This document shows positions 1 to 5,891 of a stretch of DNA of 6,636 nucleotides, in pieces; the stretch's first letter is position 1; the number at the start of each line of letters is the position of its first letter. The DNA is from Bryobacteraceae bacterium. GTDB lineage: Bacteria; Acidobacteriota; Terriglobia; Bryobacterales; Bryobacteraceae. The stretch lies in the NCBI GenBank assembly GCA_014379815.1, contig JACMLA010000338.1, positions 1 to 6,636 of the forward strand, read 5' to 3'. A model generated the notes under the pieces. The model worked only from the letters and a program-made list of their open reading frames with translations. It did no database searches and was not told the origin of the DNA. The position numbers were made by a program, and so were the translations under genes.

Positions 1-15
1 CCGTAGCCAAACTAC

Positions 16-690
16 ATGGACGAGATTGTTCCTTCGATACTTTCGGCGGACTTTGCGCGCCTCGCCGAAGACATCGCGAAGGTAGAAGCCGCAGGAGTCA
101 AACTGCTCCACGTCGACGTCATGGACGGCCATTTCGTGCCGAACCTGACGCTGGGAACTCCGGTGGTTAAGGCAATTCGTAAGGTGACGAAGCTGACGCT
201 GGATTGTCATCTGATGATCGAAGATCCCGACACCTATGCTCCGATATTCATCCAGGCTGGAATCGACCAGGTTTCGGTCCATCAGGAAGTCTGCCGCCAT
301 CTGGACAGAACGATCCGCCTGATACAGAGCGAAGGTGCAAGGGCTGGTGTCGTGCTAAACCCGGCCACCCCGGTTACCACGCTGGACGAAGTACTGGATT
401 TAGTTGACTACGTGCTGGTGATGAGCGTAAACCCCGGCTTTGAAGCGCAACAATTTATCCCCAACGCCCTGAACAAGGTTCGTCAGTTGAAAAGGATCCG
501 GACGGAACGCCGATTGCAGTTCGCAATCGAGATCGACGGTGGCATTTCTCTTCAGAACGTCAGTGACGTTGTTCGTGCAGGTTGCGACTGGATCGTTGCC
601 GGATCGAGTGTCTTCCATAGTGAAGATCCGGCCTCGACCGTGAACCGCATGCAACAGCTTGCCCTCGATGCCACGGCGATACATGTTTAA
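16..690 (+). CDS. rpe: Ribulose-phosphate 3-epimerase
   Basis: Cytoplasmic TIM-barrel enzyme that interconverts D-ribulose 5-phosphate and D-xylulose 5-phosphate in the pentose phosphate pathway. At 224 aa it has the usual family length. Visible motifs in order: PSILSADFARL (6-16), HVDVMDGHFVPN (32-43), DCHLMIEDP (63-71), SVNPGF (137-142), EIDGGI (172-177) and VAGSSVF near the end. Metal ligands expected for the family are H32, D34, H65 and D174, with D34 and D174 as the acid/base pair; all are present. The ATG at 16 fits the family N-terminus, and an in-frame TAG at 4-6 rules out a longer protein. That TAG may end an upstream gene outside the window. No clear Shine-Dalgarno is visible in the 15 upstream bases. 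Oddity: the loop normally reading GFGGQ reads GFEAQ (141-145). It heads a tightly packed five-gene cluster, at least as far as the window shows. Confidence 0.97.
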   Translation: MDEIVPSILSADFARLAEDIAKVEAAGVKLLHVDVMDGHFVPNLTLGTPVVKAIRKVTKLTLDCHLMIEDPDTYAPIFIQAGIDQVSVHQEVCRHLDRTIRLIQSEGARAGVVLNPATPVTTLDEVLDLVDYVLVMSVNPGFEAQQFIPNALNKVRQLKRIRTERRLQFAIEIDGGISLQNVSDVVRAGCDWIVAGSSVFHSEDPASTVNRMQQLALDATAIHV

Positions 691-692
691 TT

Positions 693-698
693 GGCAGG
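693..698 (+). promoter_or_regulatory. Ribosome binding site that sets the bamD start
   Basis: GGCAGG lies just after the rpe stop, 5 bases before the ATG at 704. It supports that ATG over the in-frame TTG at 659 and the ATGs at 668 and 683, which overlap rpe. Starting at 704 also gives a compact lipoprotein signal peptide. The match to the ideal AGGAGG is only partial. Confidence 0.5.
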
Positions 699-703
699 TT
701 TTC

Positions 704-1978
704 ATGCAAGTTTCTTTCAGAACACGACTATTGCCTTTTTTAGTTTTCCTCGTAGCCCTGAGCCTTCTTGCTTCTTGTGGATTCCGCCGGAAGAAGTACG
801 AGAATCCGATCACCAAAGACACGCAGCAGCCGGATAAAGTGCTCTTTGATAAGGCCATCAAAGATATCGAAAAAGGAAAATTCGAAGTTGGCCGCCTGAC
901 GCTGCAGACGCTGATGAACACCTACGACACCAGCGAGTTTCTGGCAAAGGCGAAACTCGCCTATGCGGACAGCTGGTTCCGTGAAGGTGGTTCCGGCGGA
1001 CTAGCCCAGGCCGAGGCAGAATACAAAGACTTCATCCTGTTTTACCCTCAGCTGGAAGAAGCTGCAGAGGCCCAGGAGAAGGTCTGCATGATTCACTACC
1101 GGCAAATGGAAAAGGCCGACCGGGATACCATCCACGCATTTCGGGCCGAAGAAGAGTGCCGGAATTTGCTGCAGCAGTTTCCCAACAGTAAGTTCGCTCC
1201 CCGGGCACAGCAGTTGCTGCGCAATGTTCAGGAAGTGATTGCAGAAGGAGAGTTTCGGCGAGGCACCTTCTACCACCATAAAGCCAGCCACCCCGCGGCT
1301 GCCAACCGGCTGGACGCTCTGACCGATCACTATCCTCTTTACAGTCAGTCGGATCAGGCCAACTGGATGCTTGGGGATTCGTACGAGAAGATGGGGCCGC
1401 GGTTTCGGCAAAAAGCCGGAGCGGCGTACGCCCGCATCGTACGCGAATATCCTTTAAGTCCTCTCGTAGATGAAGCGAAAAAGCGGCTGAACTCGATGGA
1501 AATGGCGATACCTGAAGCGGACCCGGTCGCCTACAATCGCATGAAGTACGAACTGGAGAATCGGGACAAAGGCAATATCGCCGGGACAGCATTCGGTGTT
1601 CTCAAGCGTGGCCCGAGCGTTCGTACGGCCGCGAAGTCCGGCGCACCGGCAATGGATCCGATGCGTCCCAGCATTCCTGTTTCGGTTCCTGCCGCTGCGG
1701 AAGCGGGCGGATTCACGGGTGATGTCAGTGTGCAGCAGGTAGGTCCAAACAGTGCCCTCGATACGAAACCGGACGCGCGGACTCAGCCCGCGGGCACTCC
1801 GGAAACGGAGCCAGGTTCCGCTCCGGCCAACCCGAACGGTGCTAACCCGGCTGTGAGTTCGGCGGGCGACCAGACCAAAGGACAGGCCACAGGTTCGGAC
1901 TCCACTGCCAACGACGCCAAGGGCAAAAAGAACAACCGCGTTCCGAAGCCGCCCAAGCAGCCGAAGCGAAAGAGCTAG
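704..1978 (+). CDS. bamD: BamD-like outer-membrane assembly lipoprotein with long C-terminal tail
   Basis: Probable BamD/YfiO-type TPR lipoprotein, which with BamA inserts beta-barrel proteins into the outer membrane. The chosen ATG gives 424 aa. The N-terminus has basic residues, a hydrophobic stretch and a lipobox LLASC with the lipidated cysteine at residue 25, a typical signal peptidase II site. Residues about 45-265 are helical repeats with BamD/TPR signatures: a YADSWFREGG segment, a YKDFILFYP segment, LLQQFPNSKFAPRA and YARIVREYPLSPLVDEAKKRL. E. coli BamD is only about 245 aa. The extra part (about 270-424) starts with a more ordered-looking stretch (about 276-315) and then becomes Pro/Ala/Gly/Thr-rich, ending in a Lys/Pro-rich basic tail. 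It lies 13 bases after rpe and 5 before a response regulator, so is probably co-transcribed. A more general TPR lipoprotein (YbgF/CpoB-like) is the alternative; the order of motifs favours BamD. Confidence 0.82.
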   Translation: MQVSFRTRLLPFLVFLVALSLLASCGFRRKKYENPITKDTQQPDKVLFDKAIKDIEKGKFEVGRLTLQTLMNTYDTSEFLAKAKLAYADSWFREGGSGGLAQAEAEYKDFILFYPQLEEAAEAQEKVCMIHYRQMEKADRDTIHAFRAEEECRNLLQQFPNSKFAPRAQQLLRNVQEVIAEGEFRRGTFYHHKASHPAAANRLDALTDHYPLYSQSDQANWMLGDSYEKMGPRFRQKAGAAYARIVREYPLSPLVDEAKKRLNSMEMAIPEADPVAYNRMKYELENRDKGNIAGTAFGVLKRGPSVRTAAKSGAPAMDPMRPSIPVSVPAAAEAGGFTGDVSVQQVGPNSALDTKPDARTQPAGTPETEPGSAPANPNGANPAVSSAGDQTKGQATGSDSTANDAKGKKNNRVPKPPKQPKRKS

Positions 1979-1983
1979 CCTCT

Positions 1984-2577
1984 ATGAATCGAATTCTCCT
2001 TGCTGATGACAGCCCGCATGCCAAAAGGATGGGCGAGCGGATCCTGCGGGAAGAAGGATTCGAGGTGGTTACCGTAACCGACGGCCACACGGCGTTGTTG
2101 CGTCTTCCTGATGTTGATCCGGACGTGGTCCTGGCAGATGTTTCCCTGCCCGGCCGTTCGGGTTACGAGATCTGCCGGGAGATCAAACAGCACCCCCAGC
2201 TTTCGCATATTCGCGTTGTCCTGACGGCCGGTCTGCTGGAAGTCTTCGACGAAGCGGAAGCGGCTGCGGCAGGGTGCGATGCCGTCCTGAAGAAGCCGTT
2301 TGAACCAACGGCGATGCTCGACGTTGTGCGGCCTTTGGTTAGGGAAGCCGGACAAACGCGCCCGGCAGAACTCCAGCCGCTCTCCCCAGCGCTGTTTGTT
2401 GTGCCCTCTCCATCCCGACCCTCGGGGTCGGACGAGAACTCGCATCACGCTGATCCTCATCACGCTGATCCTGAAGCCGAGCGAGTTCGTGCCGCGGTGA
2501 CTCTGGCCCTGGATGCGGCGTTGCCTTCCCTGATTGAGGAGATCACCCAAAAACTTCTTCTCGCCCTGCGACACTGA
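1984..2577 (+). CDS. Response regulator, receiver domain with C-terminal helical tail
   Basis: Two-component response regulator of 197 aa with no recognisable DNA-binding or enzymatic output domain. The CheY-like receiver covers residues 1-120 and has the complete phosphorylation site: acidic pair D8/D9, phospho-acceptor D52 (LADVSLPG), T81 (LTAG) and K104 followed by P105 (KKPF). Residues about 121-163 form a Pro/Ser-rich linker containing an exact HHADP-HHADP duplication (154-163). Residues 164-197 look like one amphipathic helix, which could mediate partner binding or oligomerisation (inference). It is 5 bases downstream of bamD and 5 upstream of yajQ, so translation is probably coupled. 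No cognate histidine kinase is in the window. The position beside yajQ suggests, but does not prove, a link to nucleotide signalling. Confidence 0.9.
   Translation: MNRILLADDSPHAKRMGERILREEGFEVVTVTDGHTALLRLPDVDPDVVLADVSLPGRSGYEICREIKQHPQLSHIRVVLTAGLLEVFDEAEAAAAGCDAVLKKPFEPTAMLDVVRPLVREAGQTRPAELQPLSPALFVVPSPSRPSGSDENSHHADPHHADPEAERVRAAVTLALDAALPSLIEEITQKLLLALRH
2415..2431. repeat. Perfect 7-bp inverted repeat with 3-base loop, inside the regulator linker
   Basis: CCGACCC-TCG-GGGTCGG forms a perfect GC-rich hairpin within the reading frame, encoding part of the linker around residues 144-150. No T-run follows, so it is not a standard terminator. It may be chance or a trace of a small dispersed palindromic element in a tolerant linker. 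Confidence 0.6.
2443..2472 (+). repeat. Exact 15-bp tandem duplication encoding HHADP twice
   Basis: The unit CATCACGCTGATCCT occurs twice head to tail (2443-2457 and 2458-2472) and keeps the frame, giving HHADPHHADP. Exact identity including the codons suggests recent slippage in an unconstrained linker. It starts 11 bases after the hairpin at 2415-2431. Confidence 0.95.
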
Positions 2578-2582
2578 TTGTC

Positions 2583-3083
2583 ATGCCCGACAACAGTTTC
2601 GATCTGGTGTCCAAGATCGATCTCTCCGAAGTGAGCAATGCGATTCAGCAGGCGCTGAAAGAGATCACGACACGCTTCGATTTGAAGGATTCCCGTTCCG
2701 GAATCGAACTTAACGAGAAAGAAAACACGATCACGCTGGCCAGTGCCGATGACTACCGGCTAAAAGCTGTTCGCGAGATCCTGGAAGCAAAACTGGTCAA
2801 GCGGCACATTCCGCTGAAGGGCCTCGTGTACGGCACCATTGAAAGTGCGGCCCAGCAGACTGTACGTCAGACCGTTACTCTGCAGCAGGGAATCTCCAGC
2901 GACAAGGCTCGCGATATCGTTAAGCTGATCAAAGACAGCAAGAAGAAAGCGCAGGCATCGATCCAGGGCGATCTGATCCGCATCAGCGGCAAGGACCGGG
3001 ATACGTTGCAGGACGTGATTGCGCTGCTGCGGGGTCACGACTTCGGCATTGATATGCAGTTCACCAACTTCCGCTCCAACTGA
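2583..3083 (+). CDS. yajQ: YajQ family nucleotide-binding protein (UPF0234)
   Basis: Small cytoplasmic protein of 166 aa, matching the family length (E. coli YajQ is about 163 aa). Recognisable segments: SFDLVSKIDLSEVSNAI near the N-terminus, TTRFDLKDS, LVKRHIPLKGL, the conserved IVKLIKDSKKKAQASIQGD block (about 117-135), RISGKDRDTLQDVIALLRG and the terminal QFTNFRS. Members bind nucleotides and RNA; a Xanthomonas homologue has been reported as a c-di-GMP-binding effector. No enzymatic activity can be read from the sequence. It sits between a response regulator (5-base gap) and an alpha/beta hydrolase (11-base gap) and shows no truncation. The family call is secure; a signalling role here is inference. 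Confidence 0.97.
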   Translation: MPDNSFDLVSKIDLSEVSNAIQQALKEITTRFDLKDSRSGIELNEKENTITLASADDYRLKAVREILEAKLVKRHIPLKGLVYGTIESAAQQTVRQTVTLQQGISSDKARDIVKLIKDSKKKAQASIQGDLIRISGKDRDTLQDVIALLRGHDFGIDMQFTNFRSN

Positions 3084-3087
3084 GGAG
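3082..3087 (+). promoter_or_regulatory. Strong ribosome binding site of the hydrolase, overlapping the yajQ stop
   Basis: GAGGAG is 7 bases before the ATG at 3095 and includes the last two bases of the yajQ TGA. It is the best Shine-Dalgarno among the five clustered + strand genes and fixes the hydrolase start, with likely terminating/re-initiating translation. Confidence 0.85.
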
Positions 3088-3094
3088 ACGGGTC

Positions 3095-3733
3095 ATGCCG
3101 CGTAAGATCGAATCCCATATGCTGCAGGGTCCAGCTGGAAAACTGGAAGCTCTGCTGGAGGAGCCGGAAGACCGCGAGCCCGCCGAAGCCGTTCTGGTTT
3201 GCCACCCCCACCCTAAAGGCGGAGGCACCATGCATAACAAGGTGGTGTACCGGATTGCTCGCGCGCTGCGGAAAAGCGGCTGTGTGGTTCTCCGGTTTAA
3301 CTATCGGGGAGTCAACCTGAGTGAAGGTGTGTATGACAACGGTCGCGGCGAAACCGACGATGCACACGCGGTCCTCACGTGGTTTATGGCGCAGTATCCG
3401 ACACTACCGGTCTCGCTTGCGGGATTCTCATTCGGGTCGCGAATCGCATTGCGACTTGCTTGCATCGTCCCGGGTATGCGGCGCGCGATCGCTGTGGGAT
3501 TTCCTACAACGTACCCGGACCATCGGGAGGTTCTGCTTGGTTGTACAGTACCGAAGGTATTCGTTCAGAGTACGAGAGACGAATTTGGACCGGTTTCTGA
3601 ATTGGAGGCGGTCTTTGCCGAAACCGCTCTACCTCCGAAACGGCTAATTCTAGTCGAAGCGGAAGACCATTTTTTCAAAGGCGGACTTGATTCATTTGAG
3701 GAAACGATCCAGTCGCTGGGATTAAGCGGCTAG
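3095..3733 (+). CDS. Small alpha/beta hydrolase (COG2945-like)
   Basis: Predicted cytoplasmic serine hydrolase of 212 aa, the compact size of the COG2945 group; no signal peptide. Visible landmarks: HPHPKGGGTMHNKVV (37-51), which includes the oxyanion-loop region typical of the group; FNYRGVNLSEG (68-78); the nucleophile elbow GFSFGS with S112; a QSTRDEFGP segment with the likely acid D162; and EDHFF with H192 completing the triad. Substrate unknown; esterase or thioesterase-like activity is plausible but not shown. It is the last gene of the cluster that begins at rpe, preceded by a strong Shine-Dalgarno that overlaps the yajQ stop. Its TAG stop overlaps the stop of the convergent regulator in a shared CTAG, leaving no space for an intergenic terminator. 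Confidence 0.9.
   Translation: MPRKIESHMLQGPAGKLEALLEEPEDREPAEAVLVCHPHPKGGGTMHNKVVYRIARALRKSGCVVLRFNYRGVNLSEGVYDNGRGETDDAHAVLTWFMAQYPTLPVSLAGFSFGSRIALRLACIVPGMRRAIAVGFPTTYPDHREVLLGCTVPKVFVQSTRDEFGPVSELEAVFAETALPPKRLILVEAEDHFFKGGLDSFEETIQSLGLSG
3730..3733. other. Shared palindromic stop, CTAG, of two convergent genes
   Basis: The hydrolase ends in TAG at 3731-3733 and the minus-strand regulator ends in TAG read from 3732 to 3730. The two coding regions therefore overlap by exactly four bases. Confidence 0.9.
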
Positions 3734-4179
3734 TTATAACGGCAGGCAAGCCGGAGTTCGCGTTCTACCATTCTTGTAGCTCGCGTGGAAATCAGAAGAG
3801 CGACCTTCGTTAGCAGACCGGGAATGTCCTGAGTGGCGACAAGAATCGATTCTGCATCAGAAAAGTTATCGAGGATACGGGAATTTTGCCAGGTTGTGAC
3901 CAGTGCTGTCGCGGGCGCATACTTCATCAGTTGCGCGTGGGCTATCACTCTCAAGCCCGCTTCGGGGGACTCCATTTGCAGGTCGCTAAGGACTAATTGA
4001 TATTGATGGTCCTGCATTTTTCCGACGGCTTCGGCGGCAGTTGCCGCGCCGTCAACCCGGTACCCGCCAGCTTCGAGTACGGTCTGGAGTGTGATCCGGG
4101 ATGCGGGATCGTCGTTTACCACCAGCACTCGCGCCAACTCGGGCACAGCTTCACGGCTCGTGCGCGAATTTACGATCAT
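3730..4179 (-). CDS. Receiver-only response regulator with degenerate active site
   Basis: Single CheY-like receiver of 149 aa without an output domain. The acidic pair D23/D24 (VVNDDPASR), phospho-acceptor D66 (LVLSDLQMES) and the switch residue T95 (LVTTW) are present. The normally invariant Lys after beta-5 (usually K-P) is missing: that segment reads SILVATQDIPGLLTKV (111-126). Phosphorylation chemistry or phospho-signalling may therefore be altered. The start at 4179 is chosen because AGGAG on the minus strand lies 7 bases upstream. The in-frame ATG at 4185 abuts that Shine-Dalgarno and the ATG at 4218 has none. Residues 1-16 precede the domain. It is divergent from the secreted MBL-fold gene (37-base gap) and convergent with the hydrolase. 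No kinase is nearby. Confidence 0.85.
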   Translation of the reverse strand: MIVNSRTSREAVPELARVLVVNDDPASRITLQTVLEAGGYRVDGAATAAEAVGKMQDHQYQLVLSDLQMESPEAGLRVIAHAQLMKYAPATALVTTWQNSRILDNFSDAESILVATQDIPGLLTKVALLISTRATRMVERELRLACRYN

Positions 4180-4216
4180 CTCCATTCTCCTGATAGAAGT
4201 GTACGAGCAAACGGTC
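4180..4216. promoter_or_regulatory. Short divergent intergenic space between regulator and MBL-fold gene
   Basis: Only 37 bases separate the two start codons, and part is taken by the regulator's Shine-Dalgarno. I see no convincing -35/-10 pair inside it, so promoters for each gene probably extend into the other gene's 5' coding end. This is inferred from the layout only. Confidence 0.3.
4187..4191 (-). promoter_or_regulatory. Ribosome binding site that sets the regulator start
   Basis: CTCCT on the + strand is AGGAG on the minus strand, 7 bases upstream of the ATG whose first base is 4179. It supports the 149-aa product over longer versions starting at 4185 or 4218. Confidence 0.75.
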
Positions 4217-5164
4217 ATGAAAGAAATAGGAAATGTCAGGGCAGATTGCGTAACGTTCTTAACTGGGACTCACAGGACATTAGTACTAACCTTGGGGTGC
4301 ATCCTGCTGTACGCAGTAGCAGGTTCGGCTCAACCGTTACCTGAGCTGGAGTCAGGGACGCTTCCTAAAACCTGGGCTGTCAGTGGCCCGGTATGCACCG
4401 ATAGCTCGAAAGAGTGGCAGGTTCACCGGTACAACGCTGACTTGTATATCCTTCGGGAATCCGGCTGCTCCAACTATGAAAAGCCCTTTCTCTATCTGAT
4501 CTTCGGCAACGATAAAGTCTTGCTGGAAGACACGGGTGCCGGGAAAACCAATGTCGCGGAGGTAGTCGACAAGATCATAGCCTCCTGGGCGAAACTTCAT
4601 GACCGTCCTGTTCCGGAACTGATCGTGATTCATTCCCACTCGCACCGGGATCATCGCGCCGGGGATGGGCTGTTCGCCGGTCGCGAAGGTGTTGCCTTCA
4701 TCGATGCAAAACAGACCTCGATTGAGAGCGCCACAGGGCTGAAGAGCTGGCCCGAGTCCTACGGTTCTCTCGAACTCGGCGGTCGGAAGATCGACGTCGT
4801 GGCGATACCCGGTCACGACCCGGTGTCACTGGCGTTATACGATTCCCGCACGGGAATTCTGTTTACTGGCGACAGCCTGTATCCGGGACGTCTCTATGTC
4901 AGCGACTACCCGGCTTTTCAGTTGAGCATTGACCGGCTGGTTGCCTTCACCGCGACTCGTCCTGTGGCCCACATTCTTGGAACCCACATCGAGCAGAGCC
5001 GGACGCCGTTCCGGGATTACAAAGTGGGAACCATCTATCAGCCTGACGAAGCGGCGCTGGAGCTTTCGCGAGGCGACCTTCTGGAGTTACAGGCCAGTCT
5101 GGAAAAGACGGGATCACCAGCCCAGAGCCGCGCGCTGTCGCGATTCTCGGTCGTTGTCCGATGA
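4217..5164 (+). CDS. Secreted metallo-beta-lactamase-fold hydrolase
   Basis: MBL-fold metallo-hydrolase of 315 aa from the ATG at 4217. The N-terminus is a Sec-type signal peptide: basic and polar to about residue 20, hydrophobic 21-35, likely cleavage after AGSA at 38, so the enzyme is probably periplasmic. The dinuclear zinc set is complete: HSHRDH (H141, H143, D145, H146), PGHD (H200), FTGDS (D219) and GTHIE (H257). This indicates an active hydrolase. The substrate cannot be read; MBL-fold proteins include lactonases, thioester hydrolases and beta-lactamases, and resistance should not be assumed. A GTG at 4199 could add six residues. An open frame from 4091 is rejected because it would run deep into the regulator gene. 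No good Shine-Dalgarno is seen. The stop lies 6 bases from the end of the convergent msrB. Confidence 0.9.
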   Translation: MKEIGNVRADCVTFLTGTHRTLVLTLGCILLYAVAGSAQPLPELESGTLPKTWAVSGPVCTDSSKEWQVHRYNADLYILRESGCSNYEKPFLYLIFGNDKVLLEDTGAGKTNVAEVVDKIIASWAKLHDRPVPELIVIHSHSHRDHRAGDGLFAGREGVAFIDAKQTSIESATGLKSWPESYGSLELGGRKIDVVAIPGHDPVSLALYDSRTGILFTGDSLYPGRLYVSDYPAFQLSIDRLVAFTATRPVAHILGTHIEQSRTPFRDYKVGTIYQPDEAALELSRGDLLELQASLEKTGSPAQSRALSRFSVVVR

Positions 5165-5170
5165 TTGCGG

Positions 5171-5806
5171 TTACAGATTCTCGCCTGGCTTGAATCGCAT
5201 TGCGGCTGAGTTCATGCAAAAGCGTTTCCCCGTCGGACCTGGACCGTCGTTAAAGACGTGGCCGAGGTGAGCGTCGCATTTGGCGCAGATTACCTCAACT
5301 CGCTCCAGGTATAAGCTCACGTCCTTTGCCAGAGTGATATTTTGATCCGCGATAGGGGCGCTAAAACTGGGCCAGCCTGTTCCAGAATCGAACTTGTCGG
5401 ACGAGCGGAATAAGGCTGTCGCGCAGCAGGTACACCGATAAACTCCGACCCGGTGCTCGTTCCACGTGCTGCCGCTATAGGCCCGCTCGGTTCCCCGTTG
5501 ACGGGTCACGGCGAACTCGGCACCATTCAGCACTTTCCGCCACTCTTCTTCCGTTTTGATGATTCGCCTGACCTGTGCCGTGCCTTGCGAATCGCCGGAA
5601 TCGGAGAACAAGGCGAGGGTGATTTCCTTTCCTAAACCATTGACTCCCGGCTCTGGCAGAGGCCGCTCCGAACGGGATGAGAACTTTACCAGCGCGAACA
5701 GTGCGACCGGCATCACCAACAGCGCTCGCCGGGGAAGGCCGGACGGAACCTCGGTACCCAGAATTGGAGCACGCGGAATCGGAGTACGCGGCAGGGTCGA
5801 GTCCAC
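5171..5806 (-). CDS. msrB: Peptide-methionine (R)-S-oxide reductase MsrB, membrane-anchored or exported
   Basis: Reduces methionine-R-sulfoxide in proteins. The MsrB domain spans about residues 80-208 of 211. It contains KTEEEWRKVL, VTRQRGTERAYSG, structural zinc cysteines C125/C128 and C174/C177, FDSGTGWPSF (139-148), HLGHVFNDGP and RFCMNSAAMRF with catalytic C197. The resolving cysteine found in SGCGWPSF of many homologues is Thr143 here; C127 in CTCC is an alternative partner to test. Residues 26-40 (RRALLVMPVALFALV) form a hydrophobic segment after twin arginines, so it is an exported or anchored protein, Tat-like or Sec. The start is a GTG at 5806; an in-frame stop lies upstream, and later starts at TTG/GTG/ATG codons 30-32 would cut into the hydrophobic segment. 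The Pro-rich first 20 residues include an imperfect repeat, so the exact start is uncertain. Confidence 0.92.
   Translation of the reverse strand: MDSTLPRTPIPRAPILGTEVPSGLPRRALLVMPVALFALVKFSSRSERPLPEPGVNGLGKEITLALFSDSGDSQGTAQVRRIIKTEEEWRKVLNGAEFAVTRQRGTERAYSGSTWNEHRVGVYRCTCCATALFRSSDKFDSGTGWPSFSAPIADQNITLAKDVSLYLERVEVICAKCDAHLGHVFNDGPGPTGKRFCMNSAAMRFKPGENL
5761..5790. repeat. Imperfect 15-bp direct repeat at the msrB 5' end
   Basis: GAATTGGAGCACGCG is followed directly by GAATCGGAGTACGCG, identical at 13 of 15 positions. Read on the minus strand it encodes PRTPI-PRAPI at the N-terminus of MsrB. It may be a simple duplication in a non-critical leader. Confidence 0.8.
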
Positions 5807-5891
5807 AGTTATCCGACGCGCTTGACTGACCGGACGATTCTAAGTTGCGGCTCGGACCACGCAACGCCGGCGCCGTGAGAAGCTGATAGCG
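5807..5891. promoter_or_regulatory. Divergent intergenic region between msrB and the DUF2277 gene
   Basis: This 85-base gap should carry promoters for both genes. On the minus strand TAGAAT (5842 to 5837) resembles a -10 box for msrB, but its upstream partner TTGCGT matches a -35 poorly. On the + strand TTGACT at 5822-5827 resembles a -35 without a good -10 at the right distance. GAGAAG at 5877-5882 is a plausible Shine-Dalgarno, 9 bases before the ATG at 5892. Confidence 0.35.

Noticed and set aside
110..119. 10-bp palindrome ACGTCGACGT
   Set aside because: It encodes the conserved HVDV of Rpe and is explained by the protein sequence; no sign of a binding site role.
659..703. Longer BamD starting at TTG 659 or ATG 668 or 683
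   Set aside because: These overlap rpe and push the lipobox cysteine to residue 32-40. The ATG at 704 has a Shine-Dalgarno and a normal-length lipoprotein signal.
400..921. 173-codon open frame on the minus strand across the rpe-bamD junction
   Set aside because: No recognisable motifs, and it spans two well-supported + strand genes.
1032..1592. 186-codon open frame on the minus strand opposite bamD
   Set aside because: It shows no recognisable domain and is rich in Arg, Pro, Ser and Cys, as expected for an antisense shadow of a GC-rich gene.
4091..4216. N-terminal extension of the MBL-fold protein
   Set aside because: It would run antisense through the start of the regulator gene and add 42 non-homologous-looking residues ahead of a clean signal peptide.
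4352..4816. 154-codon open frame on the minus strand opposite the MBL-fold gene
   Set aside because: No family features; it lies fully within a gene whose motifs are unambiguous on the + strand.
4217..5164. Antibiotic-resistance beta-lactamase
   Set aside because: The HxHxDH fold signature is shared by many hydrolases, and nothing specific to beta-lactamases is visible.
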